Below, in pieces: positions 7,469-17,200 of a DNA stretch of 64,000 nt. The first letter of the stretch is position 1, and each line of letters starts with the position of its first letter. Location of the stretch: positions 558,001-622,000 of the forward strand of contig NZ_CP072649.1 in assembly GCF_018304825.1 (NCBI RefSeq). Direction: 5' to 3'. The position numbers were made by a program, and so were the translations under genes. The notes beneath the pieces are model-generated. The model saw nothing but the letters and a program-made list of their open reading frames with translations, was not told the DNA's origin and searched no databases. The stretch comes from Chloracidobacterium validum. GTDB lineage: Bacteria; Acidobacteriota; Blastocatellia; Chloracidobacteriales; Chloracidobacteriaceae.

Positions 7469-9805
7469 TCACGCGCCAGCCGGCTTTCGCGCCGCAGCAA
7501 TGAGCGACCGCACCCGCGCCATGAGGTCCTCGCTTGATTGCGAACCCTTTTGGAGAATCTGCTTGATCCGGCCATCGAGGCGGTGACGGTCATCATCGGT
7601 CAGGTCTTTGGCCGTGATGACCACGATGGGCAGTTCATTCCACTCAGGCTGCTCCCGAACCCGCTCGACGAACTCAAAGCCATCCATTTCAGGCATCATC
7701 AGGTCAAGCAGAACGAGGGCGGGGACACTTTCAGCCAGCCGCTCTAACGCCAAGCGCCCGTTGATGGCCTCGACGACCTGCCAGCCTTCCCGCTCAAGCA
7801 TCCGGCGCGTCATGTCACGGGTGGTGTCATCGTCTTCGACCAGCAAGACCGTCCGGGACGGGTTGTGGCTATGCCGGCGTAACGCTTCGAGCAAGCGATC
7901 ACGGTCGAGCGGTTTGGTCAGGTAATCCGAAACACCCAGGGCATACCCAAGCTGGCGATTATCCACCATGGTCAGCATGATGATCGGGATGGTTGCCAAC
8001 TTTGGATCGAGCTTGAGCTGCGACAGCACAGACCATCCATCCTCATGCGGCATGACCACATCCAGGGTAATCGCATCGGGCCGCAGTTCACGCGCCCGCT
8101 TCAGGCCATCCAGTCCGTTGTGGGCCACCTCAACCCGATAACCTTCCCGCACCAGAAAGCGCCGGAGCAAGTCGCAGGTGATGGGGTCATCGTCAATGAC
8201 GAGCACGGTTCCGATGGCCGGCTTGCCGGACGCGGCCTCAAACGTTTCAATCTCAGCCGGGGCTGGTTTTGGGGCGCCGTTGGCCGGGAGTTCAATGGTG
8301 AAGGTCGAACCCTCACCAACGACGCTTGAAACGAGAATGTCACCGCCCATCATCTGGCAAAACCTGCGACTGATGGCCAGCCCCAATCCCGTGCCGCCAT
8401 ACTTGCGGGTGGTTGAAGCATCCGCCTGGGTAAAAGCTTGGAAGAGACGCGCCAACTGTTCTTCGGAAATGCCAATGCCAGTATCGAAAATCGTAAAGCG
8501 CACCCACTCTCCACCAGCCCGGCGCTCACGCGCGACATCGAGGCTAATCTTGCCTTGGTGCGTGAATTTCGCGGCGTTGGAAAGCAAATTGAACAATGCC
8601 TGGCGGAGCTTCGTGACATCGGCATACAGTTCGCCGATGTCACTCGGACACGAAACTTCAAGCTGGTTGCCGTTTTTCTCGACCAGCGGGAGAATGATGG
8701 AAGCGACGTCGCGGACCAGCCTTCCAATGTCAAAGGTCTCGAAATAGACGTCCATCTTGCCGGCTTCGATCTTTGACAAGTCAAGGACGGCATTGATGAG
8801 TTCGAGCAGGTGACGGCCGGCTGCCTGAATTTTTCCCAAATCATCACACACAGCGTCGTTGCCGTTATCCTGAGCATCCTCCATCAGAATTTCGCTGTAG
8901 CCAATGATGGCGTTGAGCGGGGTGCGGAGTTCATGGCTCATGTTCGCCAGAAACGTGCTCTTTGCCAGGCTGGCCGCTTCCGCCGCCTCCTTGGCTTGGC
9001 GGAGTTCAGCTTCGAGCCGCTTGCGCTCGGTGATTTCCAAGATGACCCCCGTGACGCGCACGGCGTCTTGGGCGGAACTCATCCGCGGAATCATGCGGTT
9101 TTCAAGCCAGCGGTATTCGCCCTGCTTGTTGCGCTTCCGGTATTCGACCAGGACTTGCCGGCCGTTGTATTTGCCCTCCAGCAAGGCATCGAGCGCCTGC
9201 TGGAGCGCCGGCGTGTCTTCCTCGTGAATCAGGCTCAACCGGTAGGCATGGCCTCCAGGACAACAAAAATCCTCCGGCAAATGACCCATCACATCGGTCA
9301 CAACCGGTGAGTAATAGTCATAGGACCACTCGCCGTTCTCATAGAACATGCTGTAAATCACGCATGGAATGGACGTAACCAAGTGGCGGTACTCAGCTTC
9401 AGCGTGCTGGACGCGCAGTTCGGCAGCGTGGGCGCGGAGGAGCGCTTCCAAACGGTGAATAAACAACCGTAGGGGAATTGGATGACGCGCATAATCCGAT
9501 GCGCCAGCCCCGAAGGCACGGTCCACTTCGAGGTCATCGTTGGTTTCACCAACGATGGTCAGTGGCACGGTTTTACCATCTGCGCGGCGGCGCACCTGAC
9601 GGCACAGTTCAATCCCGTCTCCATCTGGCAACGCGGCAGCGATAACCAGCAAGTCCGGCATTGCTGGTTCAAGGCCAGCCAAACCGTCTGCGCTAGTTGC
9701 GGCCCAGGCAACGGCATAGCCACGGGTTGTCAGTTCATGACGCACCGACTCGGCCAGCGATGCCTCAAGTCCGATCAGAAGTACGTTTTGCATCGTTGCG
9801 CTCAC
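7469..9805 (-). CDS. Hybrid sensor histidine kinase with three receiver domains
   Basis: About 778 residues. Domain order: receiver-like (about 5-130), PAS/PAC (about 140-265), HisKA with the His in [10 protein letters not shown] (about 290), HATPase with DTGIGIS and GGTGLGL boxes (about 390-510), then two more receivers, each with an acidic pocket and phosphoacceptor Asp (VLVIDDDP...TLDVVMP and VLLVEDDD...LLDLMMP). The first receiver is degenerate: the acidic pair is replaced (LLIGLEA) and the acceptor Asp position reads VIAAALP. There are no membrane segments, so it is a cytoplasmic sensor. GTG 9805 overlaps the stop of the upstream response regulator by four bases (GTGA); an ATG at 9793 is the alternative start. 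Overlap implies translational coupling with that regulator. Confidence 0.93.
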   Translation of the reverse strand: MSATMQNVLLIGLEASLAESVRHELTTRGYAVAWAATSADGLAGLEPAMPDLLVIAAALPDGDGIELCRQVRRRADGKTVPLTIVGETNDDLEVDRAFGAGASDYARHPIPLRLFIHRLEALLRAHAAELRVQHAEAEYRHLVTSIPCVIYSMFYENGEWSYDYYSPVVTDVMGHLPEDFCCPGGHAYRLSLIHEEDTPALQQALDALLEGKYNGRQVLVEYRKRNKQGEYRWLENRMIPRMSSAQDAVRVTGVILEITERKRLEAELRQAKEAAEAASLAKSTFLANMSHELRTPLNAIIGYSEILMEDAQDNGNDAVCDDLGKIQAAGRHLLELINAVLDLSKIEAGKMDVYFETFDIGRLVRDVASIILPLVEKNGNQLEVSCPSDIGELYADVTKLRQALFNLLSNAAKFTHQGKISLDVARERRAGGEWVRFTIFDTGIGISEEQLARLFQAFTQADASTTRKYGGTGLGLAISRRFCQMMGGDILVSSVVGEGSTFTIELPANGAPKPAPAEIETFEAASGKPAIGTVLVIDDDPITCDLLRRFLVREGYRVEVAHNGLDGLKRARELRPDAITLDVVMPHEDGWSVLSQLKLDPKLATIPIIMLTMVDNRQLGYALGVSDYLTKPLDRDRLLEALRRHSHNPSRTVLLVEDDDTTRDMTRRMLEREGWQVVEAINGRLALERLAESVPALVLLDLMMPEMDGFEFVERVREQPEWNELPIVVITAKDLTDDDRHRLDGRIKQILQKGSQSSEDLMARVRSLIAAARKPAGA

Positions 9806-10173
9806 TTCTTGAGGCTCAGCGCGGCGTTGATTTTGTCGAGCAGGCGCGGAATATCAATCGGCTTGGTGTCGTAATCGTCGCATCCGGCGGAGAGCGCCTT
9901 TTCACGATCTCCGGCCATGGCGTGCGCCGTCAAGGCAATGACCGGAATGTGGGCGGTGGTGGGGTTTGCTTTGATTTGCTGGGTGGCCTCCCAACCATTG
10001 ATGACCGGCAGGCTCATATCCATCAAAATCAGGTCAGGAACGAGCTGGGCGGCCATTTCAACGCCCTGGGCCCCATCTATCGCCACATCAACGTCAAAGC
10101 CACGCTTGGTCAAGCGCCGGGCGAGCATGTCGCGGTTCATCTCGTTGTCTTCAACCAGGAGAATTTTCGCCAC
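9802..10173 (-). CDS. Single-domain response regulator (receiver only)
   Basis: A 123-residue receiver domain without an output domain. Visible residues: acidic pocket [11 protein letters not shown], phosphoacceptor Asp in LILMDMSLP, Thr in IALTAHA and Lys in DTKPID, all of the canonical set. It resembles DivK/CheY-like shuttles that carry phosphate or act by protein contact. The GTG start at 10173 is set by a strong AGGAGG at 10180-10185 (read on the minus strand). It is coupled to the hybrid kinase downstream and is divergent from the DHp-REC-SpoIIE gene across 156 bases, so the three genes probably form one signalling unit. Confidence 0.9.
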   Translation of the reverse strand: MAKILLVEDNEMNRDMLARRLTKRGFDVDVAIDGAQGVEMAAQLVPDLILMDMSLPVINGWEATQQIKANPTTAHIPVIALTAHAMAGDREKALSAGCDDYDTKPIDIPRLLDKINAALSLKK

Positions 10174-10329
10174 TGGAGTCCTCCTAGGCAGCCGGGCTAC
10201 CAACCAGTCATTCGCTCCGTTATCGTGGTGCCATGGCGTCTGAAGCAAGCTGTACGGAGCCACAAGTTTACTGAATCTTTCTGCATCGGTAAACTTCATT
10301 GCCCACCCTACTCCCGCTCGGCGGTGGCT

Positions 10330-12282
10330 ATGTCTTTCGATCTGAACCAAGATGGCAAACTGACGCCGCGCGGCAAGCTACGGAAACCGTCGGCAGCTTC
10401 GGTTCTGCTTGGCGAACTACGCCATGAACTCCGCACACCGCTCAATGCCATCATTGGCTACAGCGAGCTTTTGCTTGAAGACGCCGAGGAAGGCTCGCTC
10501 CTCCGGCTGGAACTCGACGGCATCTACGCCACTGGCCAGGACTTACTGCGAATTGTCAACAGCACTCTCGATGCGGCCCGCATTGACGCTACTAGCGCGC
10601 AACCCAAGCTGCAAAATTTTGGGGAGACGCTCTACCAGGACACGTACACCCTCCTACAGGATATCTTGGCGCACACCACGCAGGCGCAGGCGATGGCCGC
10701 TGCCGATGCCCGGCCGGATATCGAAAAAATTCACCAGTCGGCCGAATATTTGGCGTCGCTCATCCAGACGCTCTTTAGCCTGTCAGCCTTTGATGACGAC
10801 TTGGAACTTGCTGATATTGTGGCGCAAAGCCGCAATGCCCCAACCGTCGAGCGGTTCGTTGCCGACCGACAAGCGACCTCCGGCGAGTTTTACGGACAAA
10901 TCCTGGTGGTGGACGACAACGCGCTCAACCGCGACCTCCTGACACTCCGCTTGGCACAGCAACGGTATGCCGTCGTTACGGCACGCAACGGACGCGAGGC
11001 GCTGGAACTAGTCGCGGGCGGGGCGTTTGACCTGATTCTACTCGACATCATGATGCCTGAACTGGACGGGTTCGAGACGCTGCGCCGGCTCAAGGAAAAT
11101 GTCATCTCCCGTGACATCCCGGTGATCATGATTTCCGCCGTGGATGAAATTGACAGTGTTGTGCGGTGCATTGAAATGGGGGCCGAAGACTACCTGCCCA
11201 AGCCATTCAGTCTGCCGCTGCTACGGGCGCGGGTTGGAACCTGCTTTGAGAAAAAGCGGTTGCGTGACCATGAAAAAGCTTACTTGCGTCATGTCGCCCG
11301 ACTCACTGAGGCAGCGGCGGCAGTTGAAGTCGGCACGTTTTCCGAAACGCTACTTGCCGAGGTCGCCATCCGTAACGACGAACTTGGACGGCTGGCGCGG
11401 GTGTTCCAGGAGATGGCCGCAGAAATCAAAGCCCGTGAAGCGGTGCTGGAAATGAAAATCCGGGAACGCACCGCCGAGGTCGAAGCCCAGCGCAACGCTC
11501 TTGCGGCAAGCAACACGCGCATTCTCGACAGCATTCGGTACGCGCTGCGCATTCAGCAGGCCATGTTGCCATCGCTCGATCACATCGCCAGCCATGTGCC
11601 GGAATTATTCACGCTTTACCGGGCGAAAGACATTGTGTCGGGCGACTTCTATTGGTTCCACACCTTTGACGATGAACTCATCCTAGCGGTTGCTGACTGC
11701 ACCGGGCACGGTGTTCCCGGCTCGCTGATGTCCATTGTGGGGATGAACGGGCTCAACCAGATCGTGCTACAAAATCACGTCACGCAGCCGGCCGAGATTC
11801 TCAAGCAGCTTCACGCACACATTCGCGCGGTACTCAAACAGGATCGCCACGGTGGGCAGTTCGAGTTTCAGCTTGACTCGATGGATATTGGCGTGTGCCA
11901 CGTCCTCAAGGGCGAACGCCGTTTAATGTTTGCCGGGGCGCGCCGCCCATTGTTCATCGTGGCCGATGATGGGCAGTTGGCAGTTATCCCTGGGAACCGG
12001 CTCTCGGTAGGCGGCCGGCAGCATGCCCGCGAACGGGCGTTTGAAGCGTTTGAAGCGCCGCTGGACGCCAATGCCACCTACTATCTGACCACCGATGGCT
12101 TTGCCGACCAGCCGGACGCCAACGGCGAGAAATTCGGCACGCCACGTTTCCGTGACCTGCTCACGACGCTGGCCGGTCAACCACTGGAAATGCAGCGTAC
12201 AACGCTCGAAAAGCAATTCGACCAGTTGCTGACATTCGGGCCGCAGCGAGATGATGTGACAGTGCTTGGCTTTCGGGCTTGA
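10330..12282 (+). CDS. DHp-receiver-SpoIIE (PP2C-type) phosphatase fusion
   Basis: A 650-residue protein. An N-terminal HisKA-like dimerisation helix pair (about 28-90) has the phospho-acceptor sequence [16 protein letters not shown] but no HATPase follows. A receiver domain (about 188-310) has LVVDDNALNRD, the acceptor Asp in LLDIMMP near 239 and Lys in YLPKPFS. A HAMP-like and coiled-coil linker (about 330-400) leads to a SpoIIE/PP2C phosphatase domain (about 405-650) with AKDIVSGDFYW, VADCTGHGVPGSLMS and the final QRDDVTVLGF, which supply the metal-binding Asp residues. Such proteins are phosphorylation-controlled Ser/Thr phosphatases in partner-switching pathways. The His may be phosphorylated in trans, probably by the divergent hybrid kinase. 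No anti-sigma antagonist gene is in the window. Confidence 0.88.
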   Translation: MSFDLNQDGKLTPRGKLRKPSAASVLLGELRHELRTPLNAIIGYSELLLEDAEEGSLLRLELDGIYATGQDLLRIVNSTLDAARIDATSAQPKLQNFGETLYQDTYTLLQDILAHTTQAQAMAAADARPDIEKIHQSAEYLASLIQTLFSLSAFDDDLELADIVAQSRNAPTVERFVADRQATSGEFYGQILVVDDNALNRDLLTLRLAQQRYAVVTARNGREALELVAGGAFDLILLDIMMPELDGFETLRRLKENVISRDIPVIMISAVDEIDSVVRCIEMGAEDYLPKPFSLPLLRARVGTCFEKKRLRDHEKAYLRHVARLTEAAAAVEVGTFSETLLAEVAIRNDELGRLARVFQEMAAEIKAREAVLEMKIRERTAEVEAQRNALAASNTRILDSIRYALRIQQAMLPSLDHIASHVPELFTLYRAKDIVSGDFYWFHTFDDELILAVADCTGHGVPGSLMSIVGMNGLNQIVLQNHVTQPAEILKQLHAHIRAVLKQDRHGGQFEFQLDSMDIGVCHVLKGERRLMFAGARRPLFIVADDGQLAVIPGNRLSVGGRQHARERAFEAFEAPLDANATYYLTTDGFADQPDANGEKFGTPRFRDLLTTLAGQPLEMQRTTLEKQFDQLLTFGPQRDDVTVLGFRA

Positions 12283-12284
12283 TG

Positions 12285-12303
12285 CGCGCGGTGTCGCCGC
12301 GCG
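12285..12303 (+). terminator. GC-rich hairpin just after the phosphatase gene
   Basis: CGCGCGG, loop TGTCG, CCGCGCG: a 7-bp perfect stem two bases past the stop codon. It lacks a T-run, so it is a weak or factor-assisted terminator candidate. The gap up to 12610 otherwise holds only the tandem repeat at 12375-12404. Confidence 0.35.
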
Positions 12304-12374
12304 AGTGGCAACGAAAAAACCAACTTGGTCCAATCTGTGCGCCCAACCGAGCCTAGTTCACATTCCTCATCATC

Positions 12375-12404
12375 AATTACGTCTAGGTTAATTACGTCTA
12401 AGTT
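12375..12404. repeat. 15-bp tandem duplication, intergenic
   Basis: AATTACGTCTAGGTT is followed directly by AATTACGTCTAAGTT, one mismatch. It is AT-rich compared with its surroundings and lies in the 328-base gap between two convergent genes. No function is evident. Confidence 0.8.
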
Positions 12405-12610
12405 GCCCAGTGCCTTCATCGGACGTCGGTGTAACCGAAGAAACCTCATGGGAAACGTCAGACAGCCCAGACGACAACGCCCTGGCTTTTAGGGTTCCAG
12501 CACGCAACGCCAATAACGTTATCAGACTGATGTAAACCACACGCGCACGTGAAGCCCCTCACCCATCAGCGCCGAAACCACGATCAAACCGAGTGCCAGA
12601 TGCCGCGCCG

Positions 12611-13108
12611 TCAGCCCTGATCTCCTTCACGAACCAGACCAAGCCGGTACACCGCGTCACATCGGCAGGAATGATTGGGCTGCGTCACCCGCTGAAAGCC
12701 AGCTCGTTCATAGAGAGCGATGGCTTCCTTCAAGACGCTGGCGGTTTCTAGGACCATCCACTGAAAACCCAGCCGCCGGGCTGTTTCGATGGCCTGGCGC
12801 AAGAGAAAGGCTCCCAGGCCTTGCCCGCGCACTTCCCGCGCCAAGTACATTTTCCGTAACTCGCATGTCACGGCGTCCACATTGAAAAGCGCAACTGTGC
12901 CGACCACCGTGCCATCATCCCGCACCAAACAGGCAAACCAGCCGCCGGACTGCTCATACGTGGCAGTAATGGCAAACAGGTCGGCATCCGTTCCGTCCGG
13001 CTCCGGTTGCAGCCCATATTCACGCAAAACGCCAAAGATTAGGTGCCGGATTGCCTCGCCGTCGGCGTCAGTTGCCGGACGCAAGGTCACGTCTTCAGGT
13101 AAACGCAT
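12611..13108 (-). CDS. GNAT family N-acetyltransferase
   Basis: A 165-residue GNAT-fold protein: VTLRPATDADGEAIRHLI is the first strand and helix, VVGTVALFNVD and ELRKMYLAREVRGQGLGAFLL hold the acetyl-CoA pyrophosphate loop (R-x-x-G-Q-G-L-G), and ALYERAGFQRVTQP is the usual C-terminal motif. It transfers an acetyl group to an amine on an unknown substrate. ATG 13108 is chosen because it starts eight bases past the phaC stop and has GAGG upstream; the longer frame to 13159 overlaps phaC. The two genes are probably cotranscribed. Confidence 0.85.
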   Translation of the reverse strand: MRLPEDVTLRPATDADGEAIRHLIFGVLREYGLQPEPDGTDADLFAITATYEQSGGWFACLVRDDGTVVGTVALFNVDAVTCELRKMYLAREVRGQGLGAFLLRQAIETARRLGFQWMVLETASVLKEAIALYERAGFQRVTQPNHSCRCDAVYRLGLVREGDQG

Positions 13109-13115
13109 CGCAACC

Positions 13116-14129
13116 TCACAACTGGCGCACCCAGCGCGCAATGCCTGGCCACACGACATCTACGGCGCTCTTCCCGATTGACAGGCCATGGTGGCCGCCG
13201 TTGACGGCAAGCAACGCCTTCTTCTGGCTCCCAACGAGCGGCATCAGCGCCTCCGAAGAAACGCGCGGCACGACGTCGTCATGGTTGGCAACCACATTGA
13301 GGAGCGGCACGGTAATCTGCTCAAGCCGCACCACGCGCCGCCCCAACTTGAGCTTGCCCTGGACGAGTTGGTTTTCCTGGTAGCACCACTTCACAAACTG
13401 GCGAAATGTCTCCCCCGGCAGCGAGACGACATCGTTGACCCAGTAATCAAACGCCAGAAATGTCTCAACAAAGTCATCATTTTCGGCGTTCTGAAGCAAA
13501 TCCACGTACTTGGTGAGGTTCTTGGTGGGCTTCATCATCATGAAGGTGGACTGGAGGAGCTGTTCCGGCGGGTTGCCCAGCGTGTCCACGAGTTTGTCCA
13601 CATCAAAGTAATCACGGCGCGTCCAAAGATTCAGGATGGCGTCATTGTTGAAATCCACCGGCGTCGCCAGAAGCGCCAGTCCCCGGACGCGGGCCGGATG
13701 CAGTGCCGTGTACATCAGGGCAAGCGTTCCGCCCATGCAGTACCCAAGCAGCGCGACCTGTTCGGCCTGGGCGTCGGCGCAGACGGCTTCAACGCTGTGG
13801 GCCAAATACTGATTGACGTGATGAGCCAGGGTGAGTCGGGCATCCCCGGCATCGGGAACGCCCCAGTCAATCATGTAAACCGGGATGCCTTCCCCGGCCA
13901 GGTAGGCCACGAAGCTCTTTCCCGGCGTCAAGTCGAGAATGTAGTACTTGTTGACAAGCGAGTTGACGATGAGCACCGGCGCGGCAGGCTTCCGCCGTTT
14001 TCGCGCCGGTTCATATCCGAGGACCCGCAGTTTGTTTTCCTGATAGACGGTACGCGACGGCGTCGGAGCAATGTTCGGCTTCTTGCCGAGACGCGCGACC
14101 AAGCGCGTGATGTGCGCCAGTTGGGTCAT
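13116..14129 (-). CDS. phaC: Class III-type poly(R)-hydroxyalkanoate synthase subunit PhaC
   Basis: A 337-residue alpha/beta-hydrolase-fold enzyme, near the 350-360 residues usual for class III PhaC. It polymerises 3-hydroxyacyl-CoA into PHA granules. The lipase-like box is GYCMGG with catalytic Cys131; the Asp is in VVANHDDVVP (about 284) and the His in NGGHHGLS (about 313-314). The conserved VLIVNSLVNKYYILDLTPGKS and VYMIDWGVPD segments are present. It is the only canonical Cys-type synthase in the window; class III enzymes need a PhaE partner, and a PhaE-like gene lies 20 kb away at 33890-34408 next to a Ser-type paralogue. A GNAT gene follows on the same strand. Confidence 0.93.
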   Translation of the reverse strand: MTQLAHITRLVARLGKKPNIAPTPSRTVYQENKLRVLGYEPARKRRKPAAPVLIVNSLVNKYYILDLTPGKSFVAYLAGEGIPVYMIDWGVPDAGDARLTLAHHVNQYLAHSVEAVCADAQAEQVALLGYCMGGTLALMYTALHPARVRGLALLATPVDFNNDAILNLWTRRDYFDVDKLVDTLGNPPEQLLQSTFMMMKPTKNLTKYVDLLQNAENDDFVETFLAFDYWVNDVVSLPGETFRQFVKWCYQENQLVQGKLKLGRRVVRLEQITVPLLNVVANHDDVVPRVSSEALMPLVGSQKKALLAVNGGHHGLSIGKSAVDVVWPGIARWVRQL

Positions 14130-14270
14130 ACGGGTTTACACCTGCGTGAACTTGCGTTGTGAGTAATAAAGCTATCCTGCCTTGCCTAGACTAGAGAGCA
14201 CAGGTCGGTCAAGGCACTCACACGAAGCGCACGCCGTACCGCCCGGCAACCACCTCACTACCCAACCCTG

Positions 14271-17200
14271 TCACGGCACCGACACCGGCGGCGGTTTGGG
14301 TTGCCCGTCCCAGTTCCCGATCAGCGGCACATCCCCAGGCACACCGTAGTTCACCCGAATCTCCGGCGCCCCGCTCGTGTTCGTCGTCCGTAGCTGAAAC
14401 TGGATCGTCCCTCCCAGATTTACCACCACACCCACCGCCGCAAAACCCTGCCGCAGCCAGTCCCCGGCCACCGGACCGACCACCGTCCCGCTCGTCGTCA
14501 CCGCAAACGTCGCGTCCGGCGCCCCACTCACGTTTGCGTTCTTCAGCAAAAACTGCCCCGTACTCGGCCGGTACAACCCCAGCCCCGTCACCGAACTCCC
14601 CACCGTCCACCGGCCGGCCACCGGAAGGTCATTCGCCTGTCCCCCACTGATCACCACGGCCAGGTCGGGACTCCCCGCCGTGTTCGTGTTCCGCAGGAAA
14701 AACGTCTGTGCGCCAGGACGATACACCCCGCACGTCACCGTCCCGTTCCCGTCCCAGTCTCCCGCCAGCGGCACATCCCCAGGCTGCCCAAACCCAAACG
14801 ACACATCCGCAAACCCGCCCGTGTTGTTGTTGATCAGGAAAAACGTCATCACCCCATTCACATTCCGGTAAATCCCCGGCGTGTCGATCCCGTCCCCATC
14901 CCAGTCTCCCGCCAGCGGCGCATCTCCGGCCAACCCATAGAAAAAGTCGTTGTCCGCAAAGTCGGAAATCAGTCGGTTCTTCAGGTACATATAGCCGTTC
15001 GATGGACGAAACATCGCCATCGTCGAGCCAATGGGCGCACCCGGCCCGCTCGACCCGGCCTGCGTCACCGTCACCACCTGCCCGGCGACGAAGAACGTCC
15101 CCACGCGCGGCGTCGCGCTTGGGTTACGTCCCACGCCAATCGTCAGCGTCGCGCTCCCGGTCACCGAAATCGCCAGCCGCCGGTTGACATCCCCAAGCTG
15201 CCCCACCATCCGCGGCGTGATGACTTGCCCATTCGGCAACTGGGCTGAAATGAGCTTGATCCACGGCGCGTCAATGTTGCGCACCGTCGCCTCCCACGCA
15301 CACGCAGGACCCGTCGTCACCGTCAGCGTTTGTGCCGGGATGACGTCTCCACCAAGGTTCAGCGCAGGTGGGTCGATAAGATAGGTACAATTCAGGCAGG
15401 GTCCACAGCTTTGGCTTTGCACCTGCCCATCAAGCCGCAACCCAGGTGTAAGCACACCCTGATTGAAAGAAAACTGCGTGAAGTTGGCTCCGTCACTTCC
15501 GGCCGCCTGAATACCCACCGTCGCACCACTGCCGTTGCCCGGCCCGGTCTGCGCGTAGAGATATTCGACGCGGTTCGTGCCTTCCCGCAGCACGACAGCC
15601 ACTTCGATGACCTCACTCGTGCCAAACCGTACCCCGCGCCACTCGATGATCCACTGCCGATTGGGCGCGCTCCCCGTCACTTGCGTAAAGATGCCGCTCG
15701 GCGGTGCGGATTGCTGCACCGTCAGGTCAAGGTCATCCCAAAACACACACAACGCCGGGGCATTGCCAAACCCAGGCGCTGGCAGCGCAGTGTTTTCGAA
15801 CAAGGACGTCCCCCCGCTGGCCAGTCGCAGCACCCCGTTGGTGTCGGCAACGACCGTCGCCCCGGCGGGGACATTGGTTCCATAAACCGAAAAGGCAAAG
15901 GGCGTCGTCAGCGAGATGAGCGCATCATCCTGGAAGCTGCCCGAAACGAGCTGTCCGCCGGCCGGAATCGTCGCGCCGCTCGACGAGGTAAACACATAGC
16001 TGCCACCGCCGGTCACACCGGTCGGCACGTGCAGGGTTGTTACCAGGGGGCTTCCACCGCCGGTATAGTTGACCGTCAGTTGAAACTGCACGACTTGCCC
16101 GCAGGGCACATCGGGCCCGAGCTGGAAACGGAAAGGAGGTGTCGGCCCGGTCACGGTCTGCCCCTGCCCCAGATTGGCCACCGTCCCGGTTCCGCTGACC
16201 ACAGACACCCCTGGCGTCAGTGCCGTCAAGGTCGCCGACAAGTTGCTGGCCGGCGTACCGTCATTGCTCAACTGGAAGGTGAGGTCCCCTTGTTCGCATG
16301 GCTCGATGACCCCGTTGCCGTTGCCGCCGGTCTCAGTGGCCGTCGTGCTCAAAACGGACAACAGTGGCGTGGTCGGCGTGCTTGGCGTCGCATTCGAGAT
16401 GACCAGGGCAAAGTTTTGGTCGGTTTGGTCGCCGTTGCCCAAAATACCGTCGCCGTTGAGCGCCGCCGCAGTGACCCGCACCACCACGGGCGTCCCGGCC
16501 GGCTGGGGCGGCAGAAAAACATTCTCGATGTTGTTTCGATTGTCATGACTACCGCCGGTGACGGAGAGTCCACCGGCAAAGACATTGCCCCGGTAGGTCT
16601 GCCCGCCGACTGACACGAGCAGATTGAGATCGTTGACCAGCGCTGGGTTGGCTCCAGGCGCGCCGGGTACATCTGTGTAGGTCAACGTTACCCGCAGCGG
16701 TCGGCTGCCGTCGGCAACTTGCCCGGTAAAGACATAGGTTTGACCGTTGTCGAGCAATGGGACATTTTCGTTGACGTAGGCAGTCGGCAGTCCCGTGGGA
16801 ATCGAGTTGCGCAAGTTGACACGCCCCCACCCTTCCACATTGTTCGGAATGGGCGCGGTCGTGCTACTGCCCGGCACGCCTGGATGCTCGGCGCTCATAT
16901 CTACCGTGCCGTTGATGAGGGCTGCCTTGACGAGCGCCGGCGCCGGCTGTTGCCCGCCGTTATTGGCTTTCCACCAACCGGTAAAAACGGCTGCCGCACC
17001 GGAAACATGGGGCGCGGCAAAGGATGTGCCGCTGGCACGGATGTGAATGTCATCACCGATGGAAGAAAAATTGACCTGATTGGAGGTTGTGCGCGGCCCC
17101 GTAATCTGCTGCCCTGGCGCACAGACATCCGGCTTGATGCGTCCATCTGCCGCTGGACCACGGCTTGAATAGTCAGATATGAGGTCAATGTTCGTGTTGG

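Noticed and set aside
9697-10329. N-terminal extension of the phosphatase fusion over 211 codons
   Set aside because: It runs antisense through the response regulator and kinase genes and has no domain; ATG 10330 fits the conserved start.
14218-14610. Open frame of 130 codons on the minus strand rich in Gly and Arg
   Set aside because: It is an alternative frame of the G-rich repeat part of the subtilase gene; its composition mirrors that gene's skew and it has no family features.
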